Part shown: piece after piece, positions 23,245 through 34,569 of the stretch
Numbering within the stretch: position 1 is the first letter of the stretch
How the letters are laid out: each line of letters starts with the position of its first letter
NCBI GenBank assembly: GCA_037176845.1
Contig: JAYKXP010000162.1
Location: 1-64,000, forward strand
Reading direction: 5' to 3'
Source: Paramarasmius palmivorus
Taxonomy: Eukaryota; Basidiomycota; Agaricomycetes; Agaricales; Marasmiaceae
Length of the DNA stretch: 64,000 nucleotides
Made by a program: the position numbers and the translations under genes
The notes under the pieces: generated by a model
Told to the model about the DNA's origin: nothing
Databases searched by the model: none
Seen by the model: the letters and a program-made list of their open reading frames with translations, nothing else

Positions 23245-24679
23245 TTAGCCAAGGTATATCTCGACATCTAAATCTTCCGCAAACTGCCAAACCGCGCCTG
23301 GATTCTTCTGGAAGTGTCTTCCGACGGAAACAAAGTCGGCCTTGCCGCTCTTTAACACGTCTTCAGCAATAGTACCCGTATTGATCGATCCAACGGCTGA
23401 TACCAGCGCGCGTTCCCCAGTTCCCTTAACAAGCTGGTTTTTGGCGGTGAAGGAGGCGCGGACTTGCTCTGCAAACAAGTGTTGAACATTGGACCCAAAG
23501 GTACCAATCTTCTGATACTGGGAGTTACCGCCACTGGAGATGTCAATGGCGTCAACACCATGAGAGGCGACGAGATGCGCAAACTGGATAGTGTCTTCAA
23601 TTCGCCAGGAGGGAGTGTCAGGGAGTGTCTCTTCTAGGAAGTCGGTCGCGGAGATTCTGTGAGAGAACCAATATGAGTGACAATGAACGATGAAAAGGTG
23701 AAGATATCGCACCGAAGGAATAAAGGCATGTCAGCCGGAATCACCTCTCTGACTGCATCAATAATCTCCACGGTCAATCGCGTCCTGTTTTCAAACGAGC
23801 CTCCATACTGATCTGTACGCTTGTTGGTGTAAGGGCTGACGAATGAATGCAGAAGGTATCCGTGAGCATTGTGGATCTGGATCACATCAAAACCGGCTTT
23901 AACAGCGCGAATAGCAGCATCCTTGAATGCTTGAACGATGCCTTTGACTTCTTCGGTAGTGAGAGCCCGTGGCGTTGGGTAAGTATCGGCCCATGGTTCA
24001 TCACCTGGTCCAACAACATTGTCGGGCCACCCACCAACGGCAGCAGTAGCCTGCATACCAAAGTGGATAAACGGCGCGACGCAAGAAGCTTTACGACCAG
24101 CATGAGCGAGTTGGATACCAATCTTTTGGTTTTGAGAATGGGCGTAGGTGGTGACCTCTTTCCAGCTTTTGATGTGATCGTCACTCCAAATGCCAGCATC
24201 TTCAGGCGTGATTCTTCCTCTGGCCTCTACGGCAGTCTGGTGCGGATAGGACATGAGTACGTGTTTTGAAACGAGTTGTGTAATTGTACGTACGGCTTCG
24301 ACGAATGTTAGTCCAGGACCGCGTTGAACGATCCCGCCAACTAGACGCGAACTTTAGAACACATCATTCATCTGGTTCAGCTACTCACTATGGGCCATAT
24401 GCCACGGAGTGGGGTGTCCATCCTGTGCAGAGTACTGGCAAAGAGGTGCTACCTGGAGATTACTCAGCCAAACATTTCTTATAGCAAAGTAGATATCAAG
24501 CTTGCCTGTATCCTATTCTGGAATTGTACACCTCTAACCTTAAACGGCCGGAATGTCAAAGGGAGCTCCTTCCCTTCTTCTTGAATGGCAGTCCCCGATG
24601 GCGGGTCCTGGTACGGTGAGAAGTAAGGGATGCCAGGCGCGGGTGTGTTGGGAAGATCGACAATTTTAGAGGATGACAT
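23245..24679 (-). CDS. NADH:flavin oxidoreductase, Old Yellow Enzyme family (YqjM-like)
   Basis: This FMN-dependent ene-reductase reduces activated C=C bonds using NAD(P)H. ATG 24,679 starts MSSSKIVDLPNTPAPGIPYF, and RPFKVRGVQFQNRI is the usual first beta-strand and FMN-binding segment. The next exon gives SPLCQYSAQDGHPTPWHMAH, with the Cys typical of the thermophilic-like/YqjM subclass. Then come GRITPEDAGIWSDDHI, KIGIQLAHAGRKAS, FDVIQIHNAHGYLLHSFVSP (the substrate-binding HNAH), NKRTDQYGGSFENRTRL and DAIDISSGGNSQ. The C-terminal phosphate-binding region has DFVSVGRHFQKNPGAVWQFA. At least four short introns are present. Next to a GST it may take part in electrophile or aromatic detoxification, which is inference from context. 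Confidence 0.92.
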
Positions 24680-25329
24680 GAGGAGAGGGAACGATTGGGG
24701 AATGAAGGATTAGCATGGCAACAATCTTGGGTTTATATGGAAAACTAGACGCTGCATCGATTGCTCAGTCAGCGGTCGTTGTAGTCAGCATGAGGGAAGG
24801 GTTCGGGTGATTGTTAGGCCGGAGTCCGATTCGGATTTTCTCCCGGTTGAATAGTCGCTAATTGACCTTGAGCGCTTGAGCTCGAGCCTGGGTCTACACT
24901 GTTAATGTATTAGTAACGAAAGAAAGTGAAACTCGGATAGTAATAAGTTGCGCACCTGCGCAATTCCTCATAGACACCGGTACAGCCGTGTACGCGATAA
25001 GGATGTTCAGAGTGTGAGAAATTTGTCATTAAGCGACCAGCGATGTTTAGAGACTTCGAGAGCTTTCGTGGTCCAGATGGACTCCGCGATAGCCGATAGG
25101 TCCAACTACATCATAGTTGAACTTGACAATGTCATCGTCATCAACGTGATATTCTGAGTCTTTGCTTGACCCATAAGTAAAAGTTGTCCGAGCGTCAGCC
25201 TGAGGAAGACAATATAGCAGCGTTTCGATCTAGAGGAGCATAATATCAACTTGGTACGACTAGTAGGGTGACGTACCCAAAGAGAAACCAACATTGCCTG
25301 ATACCACAAAATCAGAAGTTGGGGAGAGA
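24680..25329. other. Intergenic, no gene seen
   Basis: This is promoter sequence of the Old Yellow Enzyme gene followed by degenerate DNA. No coding frame has support. Confidence 0.35.
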
Positions 25330-25692
25330 ACCCTAGTTGTGAATAGACTCACCAGTCGTGGGCACTCACGAGTTTTCAAGCTTCAAGCAACAAGTTTAAG
25401 CTTTATTTAGAAGGCTGTAGTCGAGCTGTTTTTCGCTCCCATCCACGACAGATACCGGTTGTCCATCTTGATGACGACAGATGGAATACTGGAAATGCAG
25501 TTTCGACAGATCGAAAGACGTGTCAATGAACCTTGCGTGGTCCACAGCCAAACACAATTGGACCAAGTTCTCTTTTGCTGTCAACGAGATCTAGAATTTG
25601 AATGTTCGTCTGTTCAGGTGGACGTCATGCTGGTGGAAGAGAAACAACATCGATATCGGCTTGGGCGTCAAATTCCAGTCTCAATCTATTAA
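25330..25692 (-). repeat. Dispersed repeat, inverted copy of 5,045-5,365
   Basis: See the entry at 5,045. This copy extends to AATTTGACGCCCAAGCCGAT on the minus strand (about 25,655-25,675), a word also present at about 2,898 on the plus strand. It therefore has at least three traces in the window. No coding potential. Confidence 0.55.
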
Positions 25693-25734
25693 TGCATTAC
25701 CTAACGTGCATTTCGTGCACGGTAATCGTATCCT

Positions 25735-26800
25735 AGTATACACGATGGCTAGCGCTATAATACACAAATGCTGGTGATGTGACATCGACAACAAGTAAAT
25801 AAATAAGCAGATAACTAAGTGGGGGTAGACTCGAACCAGCCGCTGCGCTGATGAGTTGGGGCCCTACCCTACACATCAGCGCAGGTGTACGGGTAAGGTT
25901 GTTGTAGAGAGTATCTGTAGCAGTGCGCGTGACGCTCAATGTGAGACGTATCTTAATTCTACCGTCGGCCATGGCCTTGATGACCTGGTCATCGAGTTCT
26001 ACACGTCCAACGATGGTATTGGCCAATTTCTTTGGTACATCTTCCCATTTGAGCTGAGGAAATCACCATGGATCTGTAATACCGGAGAACTTGGCATATC
26101 GGTTGCGAACGAAAGGACAGTCCACCATTGTTCGAGAGTTAGCTTGTCCTTTGCCTACAAAACGTCAGTACACGAACACCTGCCCAATGATGAAATATCG
26201 CATACCTGTTCAGCAAAGTACGCACGTACGACCCCGCTCTTGACGGAATCAAACTTGGTCAACCTAATCCTCATGTCCTTTGCAACGTCCGACAACCTCC
26301 AGAGATTCTCCAAGCCCATCACACGTTCGCCTTCAAACGCCGCCAGTGCAAGCTGCATGAAATACATACTCGCGTCCACGTTCCGTTTCCCTGCCCCTTT
26401 GAAACAACGAAACACCGAATTCCATTGCTTGGTCTACATGACTGAGACGTAGATAGGCTTCTGCCGCGACAGGGTCCTGCACCTAGTGTTTGGATGACGT
26501 GTTCGCGGAGGAATCTATACTCCTCATGAGGGTACCATCGACTTGAGCGAGATCAAGGAGACGGAACCAGAGGTCGTTACCGGCTTCGAGGTATAGAATG
26601 GTTTTCGAGGATGCGAATTCGGGGCGGGTAGGCTCCTCTAAGGGTCCAAGAGATGAAAGCGCTAGCAATGTCTTGTAGATGCGTAACGCAATAGGAAGAA
26701 TGCCTTTTCCAAGTCTACGGGCGGATGGGAGAACGAGTTGAGCGCTTAGCGCCTGGTCACACGGGGCGTGTGAACATTGTAGTTCCCACACAGACAGACA
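25735..26800 (-). pseudogene. Unrecognised protein-coding gene, frame-broken; paralogue of 300-1,040
   Basis: Protein-like stretches alternate between frames. In order along the minus strand they are IALRIYKTLLALSSLGPLEE and YLEAGNDLWFRLLDLAQVDG; VAAEAYLRLSHVDQAMEFGV; then, one frame over, NVDASMYFMQLALAAFEGER and LENLWRLSDVAKDMRIRLTK; after an intron, DKLTLEQWWTVLSFATD; and finally KKLANTIVGRVELDDQVIKA. The shifts near 26,415 and 26,060 have no good intron to explain them, so this looks like a decaying gene, though missed introns are possible. It is transcribed away from RPL25. Function not recognised. Confidence 0.5.
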
Positions 26801-26980
26801 TCGCAAGTGGACGAACACCGCAAAAAGGACGACAAGGCCAGGCCATTCCTCAAGACTCCTCAATTTTTCATTCGACGTGAGTACCGAATTGCTGATCCTT
26901 TACCTGATATCCCAAAATCACGTCCAAATTCCAAGTATTTCGGATGGATTACTGATTTTCGTTTGGATGTATCACAGGTC

Positions 26981-27539
26981 ATGGCCCCAACAACCGCCAA
27001 ACCCAAATCGTCCGACCAGAAGGCCAAGGCTGCCAAAAAGGCCGCTCTTCAAGGCACTCACTCCCACTCGTCGAGAAAACAGCGCTTCTCCACCACTTTC
27101 CACCGCCCAAAAACTCTCCGTCTTGCACGAACTCCCAAGTACCCCCGCAAGTCTGTTCCCCATGCACCTCGGATGGATCAATGGAGAGTTATCGAGGCAC
27201 CTTTGAACACGGAGAGTGCGATGAAGAAGATCGAGGAGCATAACACTCTTGTCTTTTTGGTTGACAAGAAGAGCAACAAGAGGCAGATTAAGGACGCTGT
27301 TGCGAAGCTTTGGGATGTAAAGGTTGGAAAGGTCAACACTCTTATCAGGTGCGTATCTCGGCCTCGCTATTCTCGAACTGTTATTGACTGTTTCGTTAGG
27401 CCCGATGGAAAGAAAAAGGCATATGTCAGGCTGACGGCCGATCACGATGCATTGGATGTCGCCAACAAGGTACGTCGACCGAGTCGTATTCCCGAGCTAT
27501 AAATTCTGACGGTCGTTTATTCAGATTGGTTTCATTTAA
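26981..27539 (+). CDS. RPL25: 60S ribosomal protein L25 (uL23 family)
   Basis: uL23 sits beside the polypeptide exit tunnel of the large subunit and docks SRP and other nascent-chain factors. Three exons: 26,981 to about 27,348, 27,402-27,470 and 27,526-27,539. The last encodes only the end of the chain, IGFI. The eukaryote-specific Lys/Ala-rich N-terminus ([18 protein letters not shown]) precedes [20 protein letters not shown]. The conserved globular part follows with [40 protein letters not shown] and [18 protein letters not shown]. At about 150 residues the length is normal. A GTGAGT at 26,879 and TCACAG just before the ATG suggest an intron in the 5' leader (about 26,879-26,977), common in fungal ribosomal protein genes. 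Confidence 0.96.
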
Positions 27540-28048
27540 ATTGTTCGCTACTTTCATTCCTGTATGCCTCACATGTGTATGCAAACGATCAAGTCGCTAT
27601 GCTACAAAATGCCCATATCCATGCGCCCCCTCTCGACGGAATGAGTTTGTATTTGTAGTTCTCCAGGCCGACTCGACATCGGACGACGGCTCCCTTTGTA
27701 TGAGTCTGTTAGTAATGTTCTGAAGCCCAGGATAGAATGACCGACTAGATCTTATGAAGTGGTTCTAGCTGATTTTGGAAAGGAATGTAATAGCAAAGAC
27801 TGAAGACGATATGGTGTAACAGCCTTGCTCTGCGGACCGGCAACAGAAGTGATGCACGCCACGCATAGCAGGCCTTGTGTCGGCTGCTGGGACTGGCTCT
27901 CGCGCATCCGTCAATCTCGAACTTGGACCAGACGTTCTTTTTCCTCATCAGACACTTCTGCCATTGATGCTTCTGGTGCTTCACAAATAGATTAGGGCGA
28001 AACGGAACGGGGAAAGAAAGGTTTTCGAGGGTTAGTAAGTACATGGGA
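27540..28048. other. Convergent intergenic region
   Basis: This lies between the 3' ends of RPL25 and the P450. No supported gene. It presumably contains both poly(A) regions. Confidence 0.4.
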
Positions 28049-30061
28049 TCAAGAAAGTAGGGTTAGCAGGGCCGTGTTTCGCACACTTATTTTACAGGGA
28101 AATGGTTTGAGATGGCTGAGCAAGCGAGATATCCTCAGTGAAGAGCTGGTTGGCAACGAAACGAGAAGAGCTTACACTGTAACGCCTCCGCAGAATTCTT
28201 TCTTTGGTTCGATGGTATTCCCGCTGACATCTATGTCCTTTTCGAGATTGAAGAGTGCTAGGATGCTGGCCATATTGAAAAACAAAGATCTTTCAGCCAG
28301 GTAACTTCCCGGGCATGATCTCCTACAAATTCAACGCTCGGTCAATACGTGTATATTTGCCAGTACTATAAAACACCATACCGCCCGAAACCGAACACAA
28401 ACTTGTACGGGTCCGTTTCTGGGTGTTCTCCAAGGTGTCGTTCCGGATCAAACTTTCCAGGATCTTGGTATAGTTCTGGATCTAGTGTAATAGCTCTAAA
28501 ACCTGTCTTCAGAGTGGAAAACACGGGAAACACCATTTGATATAGTACCTGATGTTCCCAATGATCACAGAACCTTTGGGAATGCGATACCCGTCGTATT
28601 CGTCGTCTTCCATTACACAGTGATTCAGCCCTGGGGTTCGAGATTGGTTGATTTGATTAGAAGACAGCGGCATAACGTACCAAGAGGTGCCACTGGTGCA
28701 AAGCGCAAGACTTCTTTGATGATTGCGGTAATGTAAGGTAACTGTGCTTCGTCCTCAGGAGTTGGGAATCGCTCTCCACCAGTGACGCGATCTATGTCGG
28801 CTTGTGCCCGTCTCTGTATCTCTGGATACATCTCCATGATGTAGAAGAAGGTCGTCATCGCTGATACCACCTGTTTAGAACTGTTAGCTGAAAGATACCA
28901 TGCACCACTTTTGAACCCACGGTATCACCGCCGCCAATGTACATCGCATGTGCGCACCACATAAGGATATCTTGATCTTCTTTGCTGATGGACGTGCCGT
29001 CTTCTTGGAGCAGAAAGCGGGAAACGAAGGAGTCAACATAATTCCCTGATTCCTAAAGATACATATGAGCGGTTACTCAAAAATGTGCATTCATCACAAC
29101 TCACGATCAGACCCTTAGACCACTTGAACGGTATCGCCTCCACCTGGTGGGAGCGTGACTCTTTGGCAATTCTCTTGAATTCGCATAACGGGAACCAAGA
29201 AGGAAAGAAGCGCACTGACAACACCTGAATCAAGGCAAGATAGAGTGGTACAGTGCAAACACTCACGGAAGGGGAGATATTCCACTATGAAAGGTCGACC
29301 CAATTTCTCCGCTTCATATTGAAAAGCTTTCTCGATGAGGGCAAGGAACTCATCGCTGTTGGATTTGACATCGTAGCCATAAGTCAGCTTCAGGATAAAG
29401 GATCCTGCATTCCTGTAAGATATCGCTCAGAGGGCAATGTCATTTGTGGAGTTGAGAAACACTTCACCTTCTTAGGTAAGATATGAAGTCCTGAGGTGTA
29501 TCAACCAGGCTCCGCAGTAACACGTCCCGTTCTTGACGTTGAAGAGATCGATACCCTTGCAAAGCTCGTGGATTTATCCCAGACTGCATCATCCTGCGAT
29601 ACACACGAAATCGTGGGTGGTCGACACGCATTCTGAACATGTTGTAGCCCAGCATAGCGACTTGATGGTCGAACACCGTGTGTGGTCGATCGGAATAGAT
29701 GTTGGAGCGGGATTCAAGCAGATCGAGCGCGACTTTGCCGGTATTCAACACGACGAAGTACTTATTGACAAGGCGTAGATGAAATATGGGTCCTTTAGGG
29801 GAAAAGGTCAACTTTGTCGAGTTCAGAGGCAGCAACCGCACCATATGTTTGAGCCCAAGTTGTGAAGGTCAAAAATGCCTGCGTTAAATCGGGAAAGTTA
29901 TGGAGGTTACCGAGAATAAATGTTTGCGGGGGGGAAGGCGGTAAAGGGCTTCGAGGTCGACGTATCATATAAGAGAGAACCAAACAAAGAGCAAGAGCTG
30001 TGATTGCACTGGCAGTAGTGCCAGTGAGCCCGAGCACGATAGAAAAGCCGTATCCAGGCAT
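28049..30061 (-). CDS. Cytochrome P450 (left-arm copy)
   Basis: This is a microsomal heme monooxygenase. ATG 30,061 starts MPGYGFSIVLGLTGTTASAI, a signal-anchor helix followed by basic residues and the proline hinge [20 protein letters not shown]. Key motifs are [15 protein letters not shown] in helix I (GGxDT), EVLRFAP with ExxR in helix K, and FDPERHLGE. The heme loop [15 protein letters not shown] spans an intron at GFGR/RSCPG. About eight short introns are used, in the same places as in the paralogue at 40,509. The chain ends with [12 protein letters not shown] and a stop at 28,049, so it is full length. Its pairing with the adjacent seven-TM gene is preserved in both arms of the inverted duplication. 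Substrate unknown; the style is that of the many clan P450s of wood-decay and litter mushrooms. Confidence 0.92.
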
Positions 30062-30266
30062 CTCGTCAATGTCACGGTAGGGGTGGAAGTGAAGTTGGCA
30101 CTCACGGGAGAGTGACTGTAATGTATGGGGTCCTGAACATGCGTGCCGATAACCAAATGTTGGTAAGTAAATTAATTGGTGCATACACTGCATAGGACTG
30201 TGGTCACTGGTGCATCAACGGAGAAGCATCGACTCAGCATGGTGCATGCCGTGACCGTGCGAGCGC

Positions 30267-30285
30267 TAGATAGATAGATAGATAC
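30267..30285 (+). repeat. GATA microsatellite
   Basis: A run of AGAT units lies upstream of the P450 start. Similar tracts occur at about 11,459 and 12,903. Confidence 0.7.
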
Positions 30286-30406
30286 ATCCCACATTGAACT
30301 TGAACCTCTTGCAGCTTTCTACGCATGAACGATATAGAAATAGTAGTACATATAGAACAAAAACGGAAATGATTCGTAGGTCCCTTTACTAGCAGGTAAT
30401 TGCTCT

Positions 30407-31966
30407 TTACACTTCAATGTGATCAACAGATGAAGATATACAAGCATTCGGTTTACCAGATCTTTGGGACATATCGTCGAGATCGATCTCGATATCTTCT
30501 GCGGCTTGCCTTCCATGGGTATCAACCTCCGTGACTTTATGAACCTGTATGCCCGAGCGAGATTCTGGCCTTGGTGCCCTGGTTCTCGCAAAGAGCGTGT
30601 CCGTTTGTCTTGTGGTAGTTTGATACGTAGTGTCGTGAGAAGTGAGCCCGAGGCCAACACGGACAATGATCAAGATTGGATTTATGCCCTGTGGTTAGTG
30701 TTAATGAGATAAAACTCCCGCCAATGTGGTGGTGGTCTCACCATAACCTGTGCAAGAGCATCGTATGCGATGAACTGTTTACAGTCGGCATTTGGTAGAG
30801 AGTCAAAGAACAGCTCACTCACGACACTATTTGTCTTCAAGGCATAAGTAATCAAAACGAGGAAAGCGAAGAATGAGTACAAAGCTCCCGATTCAACACT
30901 GGCAAACAATAATGTAAACACGTATAGTGAGCCTATTTTTCAAAGTTACTTACAATATGACCATGGCTCGACCGTACTTCCGAGTGTGCTTGCGACCGAG
31001 AGTTGCTTCCAGTTTCTTTCCGCACCACCAGATGCGACCAGCTATTGATAAATCAGCATTATAGTTACCACAGATCACATTTGTTTTTTTTTACCTATGA
31101 GACTGGTGACAAGGAGATTTTGACATAATGAGAGCGTGAACAGTGCAATGCCCCATGTGTAGATGTCAATGGCATAGGTATCTTGCCCTTGTTTGATATT
31201 GCTAAAAGCCCACACAGCGCGGCCACCGCATCCTGAATGTACAATGTGAGCCTTCGTGAGGGAAATCAGTTAAGAACGTGCGACAACGGACCCGTAGTAG
31301 CAGCAAGTAAAATCAACGGCCCCACAATAATCTTGACGTTGTAGTTCCACACAATATATAGACGATAGATCTGTTGAATATGAGAAGGTGATTATGCCAC
31401 ATCGGAAACATTATCACCAGAAGAGCATCTGCTACAGTACTGACAAGTAGCAATCAGCAAGCGGCATATGAGTTGGTCGAATTTTCTCACTTATTCGCAA
31501 CATATATAGCTTGCCGGAGGATGCTGCCGGGACGCCAAAGTCGGTTGTAGTATACCATAGCACCTCCCTTATCCTCATAAGTAATGAACGCCGAAATCGC
31601 TTGGCTCAAATCGTTGATGACATGAGCAGAACAAAGCGTGTACAAAATTATCGATGTTATGAGCAGTGGTTTGTTGATAGAGCCTTCTTGCTTTTTGTGG
31701 TTGCGCACAAGGACATACACGCACATGACGAATAGGACAGTGTTCACGCCTAAAGACATGTTAGTATCAGCTGAATCAATCCTAATCAGATCTCTCACCA
31801 TATAGCATTGTTTGAGTCTAAAAAACCAAATGTCAAGCTCGAAGATTGAGATATGGGAGTGACATACCCATAGAGCAATGAACATAGACTGCGTAGCATG
31901 GTTAGATAGACCCAACGCCTGAAGCTTAGATGCGCTTACCTTGGCATGTTCTATGTCTTGAGCCAT
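30407..31966 (-). CDS. Seven-TM integral membrane protein (left-arm paralogue)
   Basis: ATG 31,966 starts MAQDIEHAK. Short exons follow (SMFIALW, then LYGVNTVLFVMCVYVLVRNH). Hydrophobic segments continue with KPLLITSIILYTLCSAHVIN, VADALLIYRLYIVWN, KIIVGPLILLAATTG, TWGIALFTLSLCQNLLVTSL, ESGALYSFFAFLVLITYAL and MGINPILIIVRVGLGLT. The tail is hydrophilic, with VHKVTEVDTH and ends at 30,407. It shares intron positions and most motifs with the copy at 38,608 and, less closely, with 5,378. The P450 lies about 350 bases downstream on the same strand. Function unknown; the constant pairing with a P450 may mean a shared pathway or simply joint duplication. Confidence 0.8.
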
Positions 31967-32640
31967 TACGGAAAAGGATGATAGTACAAAGAGCTCCCGA
32001 AGAATCCAGCATTCCGTTATATGCAGTTAGGACCCCACAGGAGCTGTAAAGGAAAGATTCTGACTCCGCAGATATCTGATGCGATGGGAGAGCTCCCGGC
32101 TGTCACGGACTGAGACCAGACTCGCGCTCCACCGGTTACCTTGATTGATTACCTCCTCTACATTCTCTGAAGAGACCGTGTGGAGGCTGTATAGATCGGT
32201 TCTTCACCCAAGATCAAGGCCGAATACAGAACATGGTTTGAGGTTATGCTTCTGCCGAGGTCGGGGATCTTTGAGGAGCAGGAACATGAACGATCTATTC
32301 GCCTTGGAGCGAGCAAGTGGTAAACACCGTGTTCGGCGTTTGGTCAATCATACCATTGGAGATCCTAGGGTGTCACCTGAGAATGGATCGCTCGTCCGCG
32401 CTGTTTGAAGTTTCCACACAGATTCAATAACCGCCTTGTTCTGTTGATTTGACACTTAAAGAAGGAATGTCTTGAGAACTATCAGATGCGGTATGAACAC
32501 CGTACCATATTGCACAGACCTGCTGACCATCAGCAGAGCACTGAGTTTTACTTAGCAGTTGGGAGTTCGTCCAGCTTATACTTTATAAGACCCACTTCCA
32601 AAAAGTAAAGATCATAAGGAGTACTGTACCTGTCCGGAAA
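31967..32640. promoter_or_regulatory. Divergent promoter region
   Basis: This 674-base region separates the starts of the seven-TM gene (minus) and the KAPA synthase gene (plus). The sequence TTATACTTTATAAGACC at 32,577-32,593 includes a TATA-like word about 50 bases before the synthase ATG. The rest has no supported gene. Confidence 0.45.
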
Positions 32641-34097
32641 ATGACCAGTCTTAACATCTTGAACATCTCACTCGAGGAGAAACTGAATGCTCGTGCCAAA
32701 CGAGATACTCTCCTCGGCATACCGCTGCCAGCCACTTCCTCTGCCAACTTCACGTCCAACGACTTCCTCTCTCTATCCGAGTCACATACTCTCCGTTCTC
32801 GTCTGCTCTCCACTCTCGCTCAGGCTCCAAATATCCTGGGATCAGGCGGGTCGCGCCTCCTGGTCAATGCAACGGTTCATGAACATCTTGAGGAACGACT
32901 AGCCTCCTTCTATGGCCATGAGCACGGAGGTGCACTTCTCTTCAACTCCGGCTACGATGCCAATGTCAGCCTCTTCTCCACGGTACCCCAGCCTGGAGAC
33001 GTCGTTGTGTACGATGAATATATCCACGCTAGTGTACATGACGGCCTCAGGTCAGGATGCCGAGCACAGAGGCAGGTCGCGTTCGCACATAATAGTCTTC
33101 CAGCAATGCGCCGTGCGTTGGAGTCGATTTTGAACGAAACCTCGGAGGGTGACAATTTGTCCACCACCGTTGCTTTCCGGCTAAAGACAGGGAAATCTTC
33201 CTTGTTCCTCGCTGTCGAGAGCCTGTACAGCATGGAGGGTAGTATTGCACCACTGAGGCAGATAATCGAGGTGTTGGAAGAACTGTTTCCACTAGGAAAT
33301 GCGTATATGGTCGTCGACGAGGCTCACGCCACTGGGGTGTATGGGCCTCAAGGTCGGGGGCGAGTGGCCCTCGAAGGACTGGAAGGTCACCCAAGGATCA
33401 TTGCTAGGCTTGTGACCTTCGGGAAGGCCTTAGCTGCTGCTGGCGGTAAGCGTCAGACAACAATATGTAAAGCAAGAACTAGTACTGACCCAATTCTCCC
33501 AAAGCTGTTGTATTGACTTCTCCGCTGCTCGTGAAGTATCTGGTCAACTATGCACGACCACTGATCTACACCACTGCGCCATCTCAGCTAAGTGTCATTG
33601 CTGCATCATGCTCTTTCGACATGCTTGAAGATGGGACTGCGAGCCGCCAAGCTCGACGCGTCTTGGAAACAAGTCGATGGTTAGTAAAGACCTTGTCCAC
33701 GAGGCTGAGGAACGAGCACATGGAACCGGAATGTCTCATCGTCGGAGCCCTCCCGCCAGCAGAGGACGCAGAGCTTTCGGCCTATTCCCCCATCATTCCC
33801 CTCATTACGCCACTTGCTCTCCCTCCAACTTCTGAAACAGCTTTCCCTGCGTCCCCAGCCGTAAGCCTTTCCATCCATCTCAGGTCACGTCACGATGTCA
33901 TTGCACACCCCATTTCATTTCCGACTGTGCCGAAAGGAAAGGAGAGGGTCCGTATCTGTTTGAATGCGAACCACACGAGGGAAGATGTATCGAGATTAGT
34001 CGAAGGAGTGTTGGAGTGGGTAAAAGCGTTTGATGAGGCACGCGTTAGAAATGCCAAAGTGGCTACGGAGCATATCGAATTTCGCAGCCGGCTATGA
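32641..34097 (+). CDS. BIO6/bioF-like: 8-amino-7-oxononanoate (KAPA) synthase-like, peroxisomal
   Basis: This PLP-dependent alpha-oxoamine synthase would condense pimeloyl-CoA with alanine in biotin synthesis. Two exons are joined over GTAAGC..CCAAAG (about 33,446-33,503). Motifs in order: NFTSNDFLSLSESHTLR near the N-terminus; GSGGSRLLVNATVHEHLEER; ALLFNSGYDANVSLFS; YDEYIHASVHDGLRSG; VDEAHATGVYGPQGRGRV, with the Asp and His that contact PLP; and LVTFGKALAAAG, with the Schiff-base Lys. The C-terminus is EFRSRL, ending in the type 1 peroxisomal signal SRL. Fungal KAPA synthases are known to be peroxisomal, which supports the biotin role over sphingolipid or heme homologues. Length is about 465 residues. 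A decayed copy lies at 36,278-37,390. Confidence 0.87.
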
Positions 34098-34399
34098 GAT
34101 TGGGTAGTTCGGATCTGAATTTGATGCCTGTAATTTATCGGAAGGAGTGCTTTCATGAAGCTGGGCACAGCACGGCACTACGTCATGGACTCAACAATAA
34201 GGGCTTTGTAGCAGAATACTCCATGTCGACTGGGAAGATACACGACCGAATGCGAATGCATTGAAAAAATTGAGATTGAGATACGACTTGGAAGCATGAC
34301 AGGGCTTCGAAATCTCCAAACACAGCACGCGATGTCAATCCTTTAAAGCTTGAATCGCCGCTTCGCCCTTCTGCAGATATGTTTGGAAACCTTTACACC

Positions 34400-34556
34400 C
34401 AGCTGGAACAGGGAAGAATGAGTAAGAGAATAAATGGTGTGAAATGAGGAGGCACCTGGTAGACTTGCTTGCGTTCTGTACCTTCAAGTTCCAACAACTA
34501 CCCTGTTACCCTCGATAGCAGCGAGTTGTGCGTGCTTAATCGTTCTACGACCCTGC
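34400..34556 (-). pseudogene. 3' fragment of POP5
   Basis: On the minus strand the frame RTIKHAQLAAIEGNRVVVG matches the last exon of the intact POP5 at 43,387-44,032, which reads GTIKHAQIAAIEHNRVVVG. The non-coding flank down to about 34,190 also resembles 43,185-43,380. The similarity stops at about 34,556, where RPC8-like sequence begins. It is a truncated, non-functional duplicate. Confidence 0.7.
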
Positions 34557-34569
34557 TACTGTCCGGCTC

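Noticed and set aside
25810..25885. A B-box-like GGTTCGAGTC on the minus strand suggesting a tRNA
   Set aside because: The T-stem has a C-C mismatch and no 5' acceptor strand pairs with CCCACTT, so a cloverleaf does not fold.
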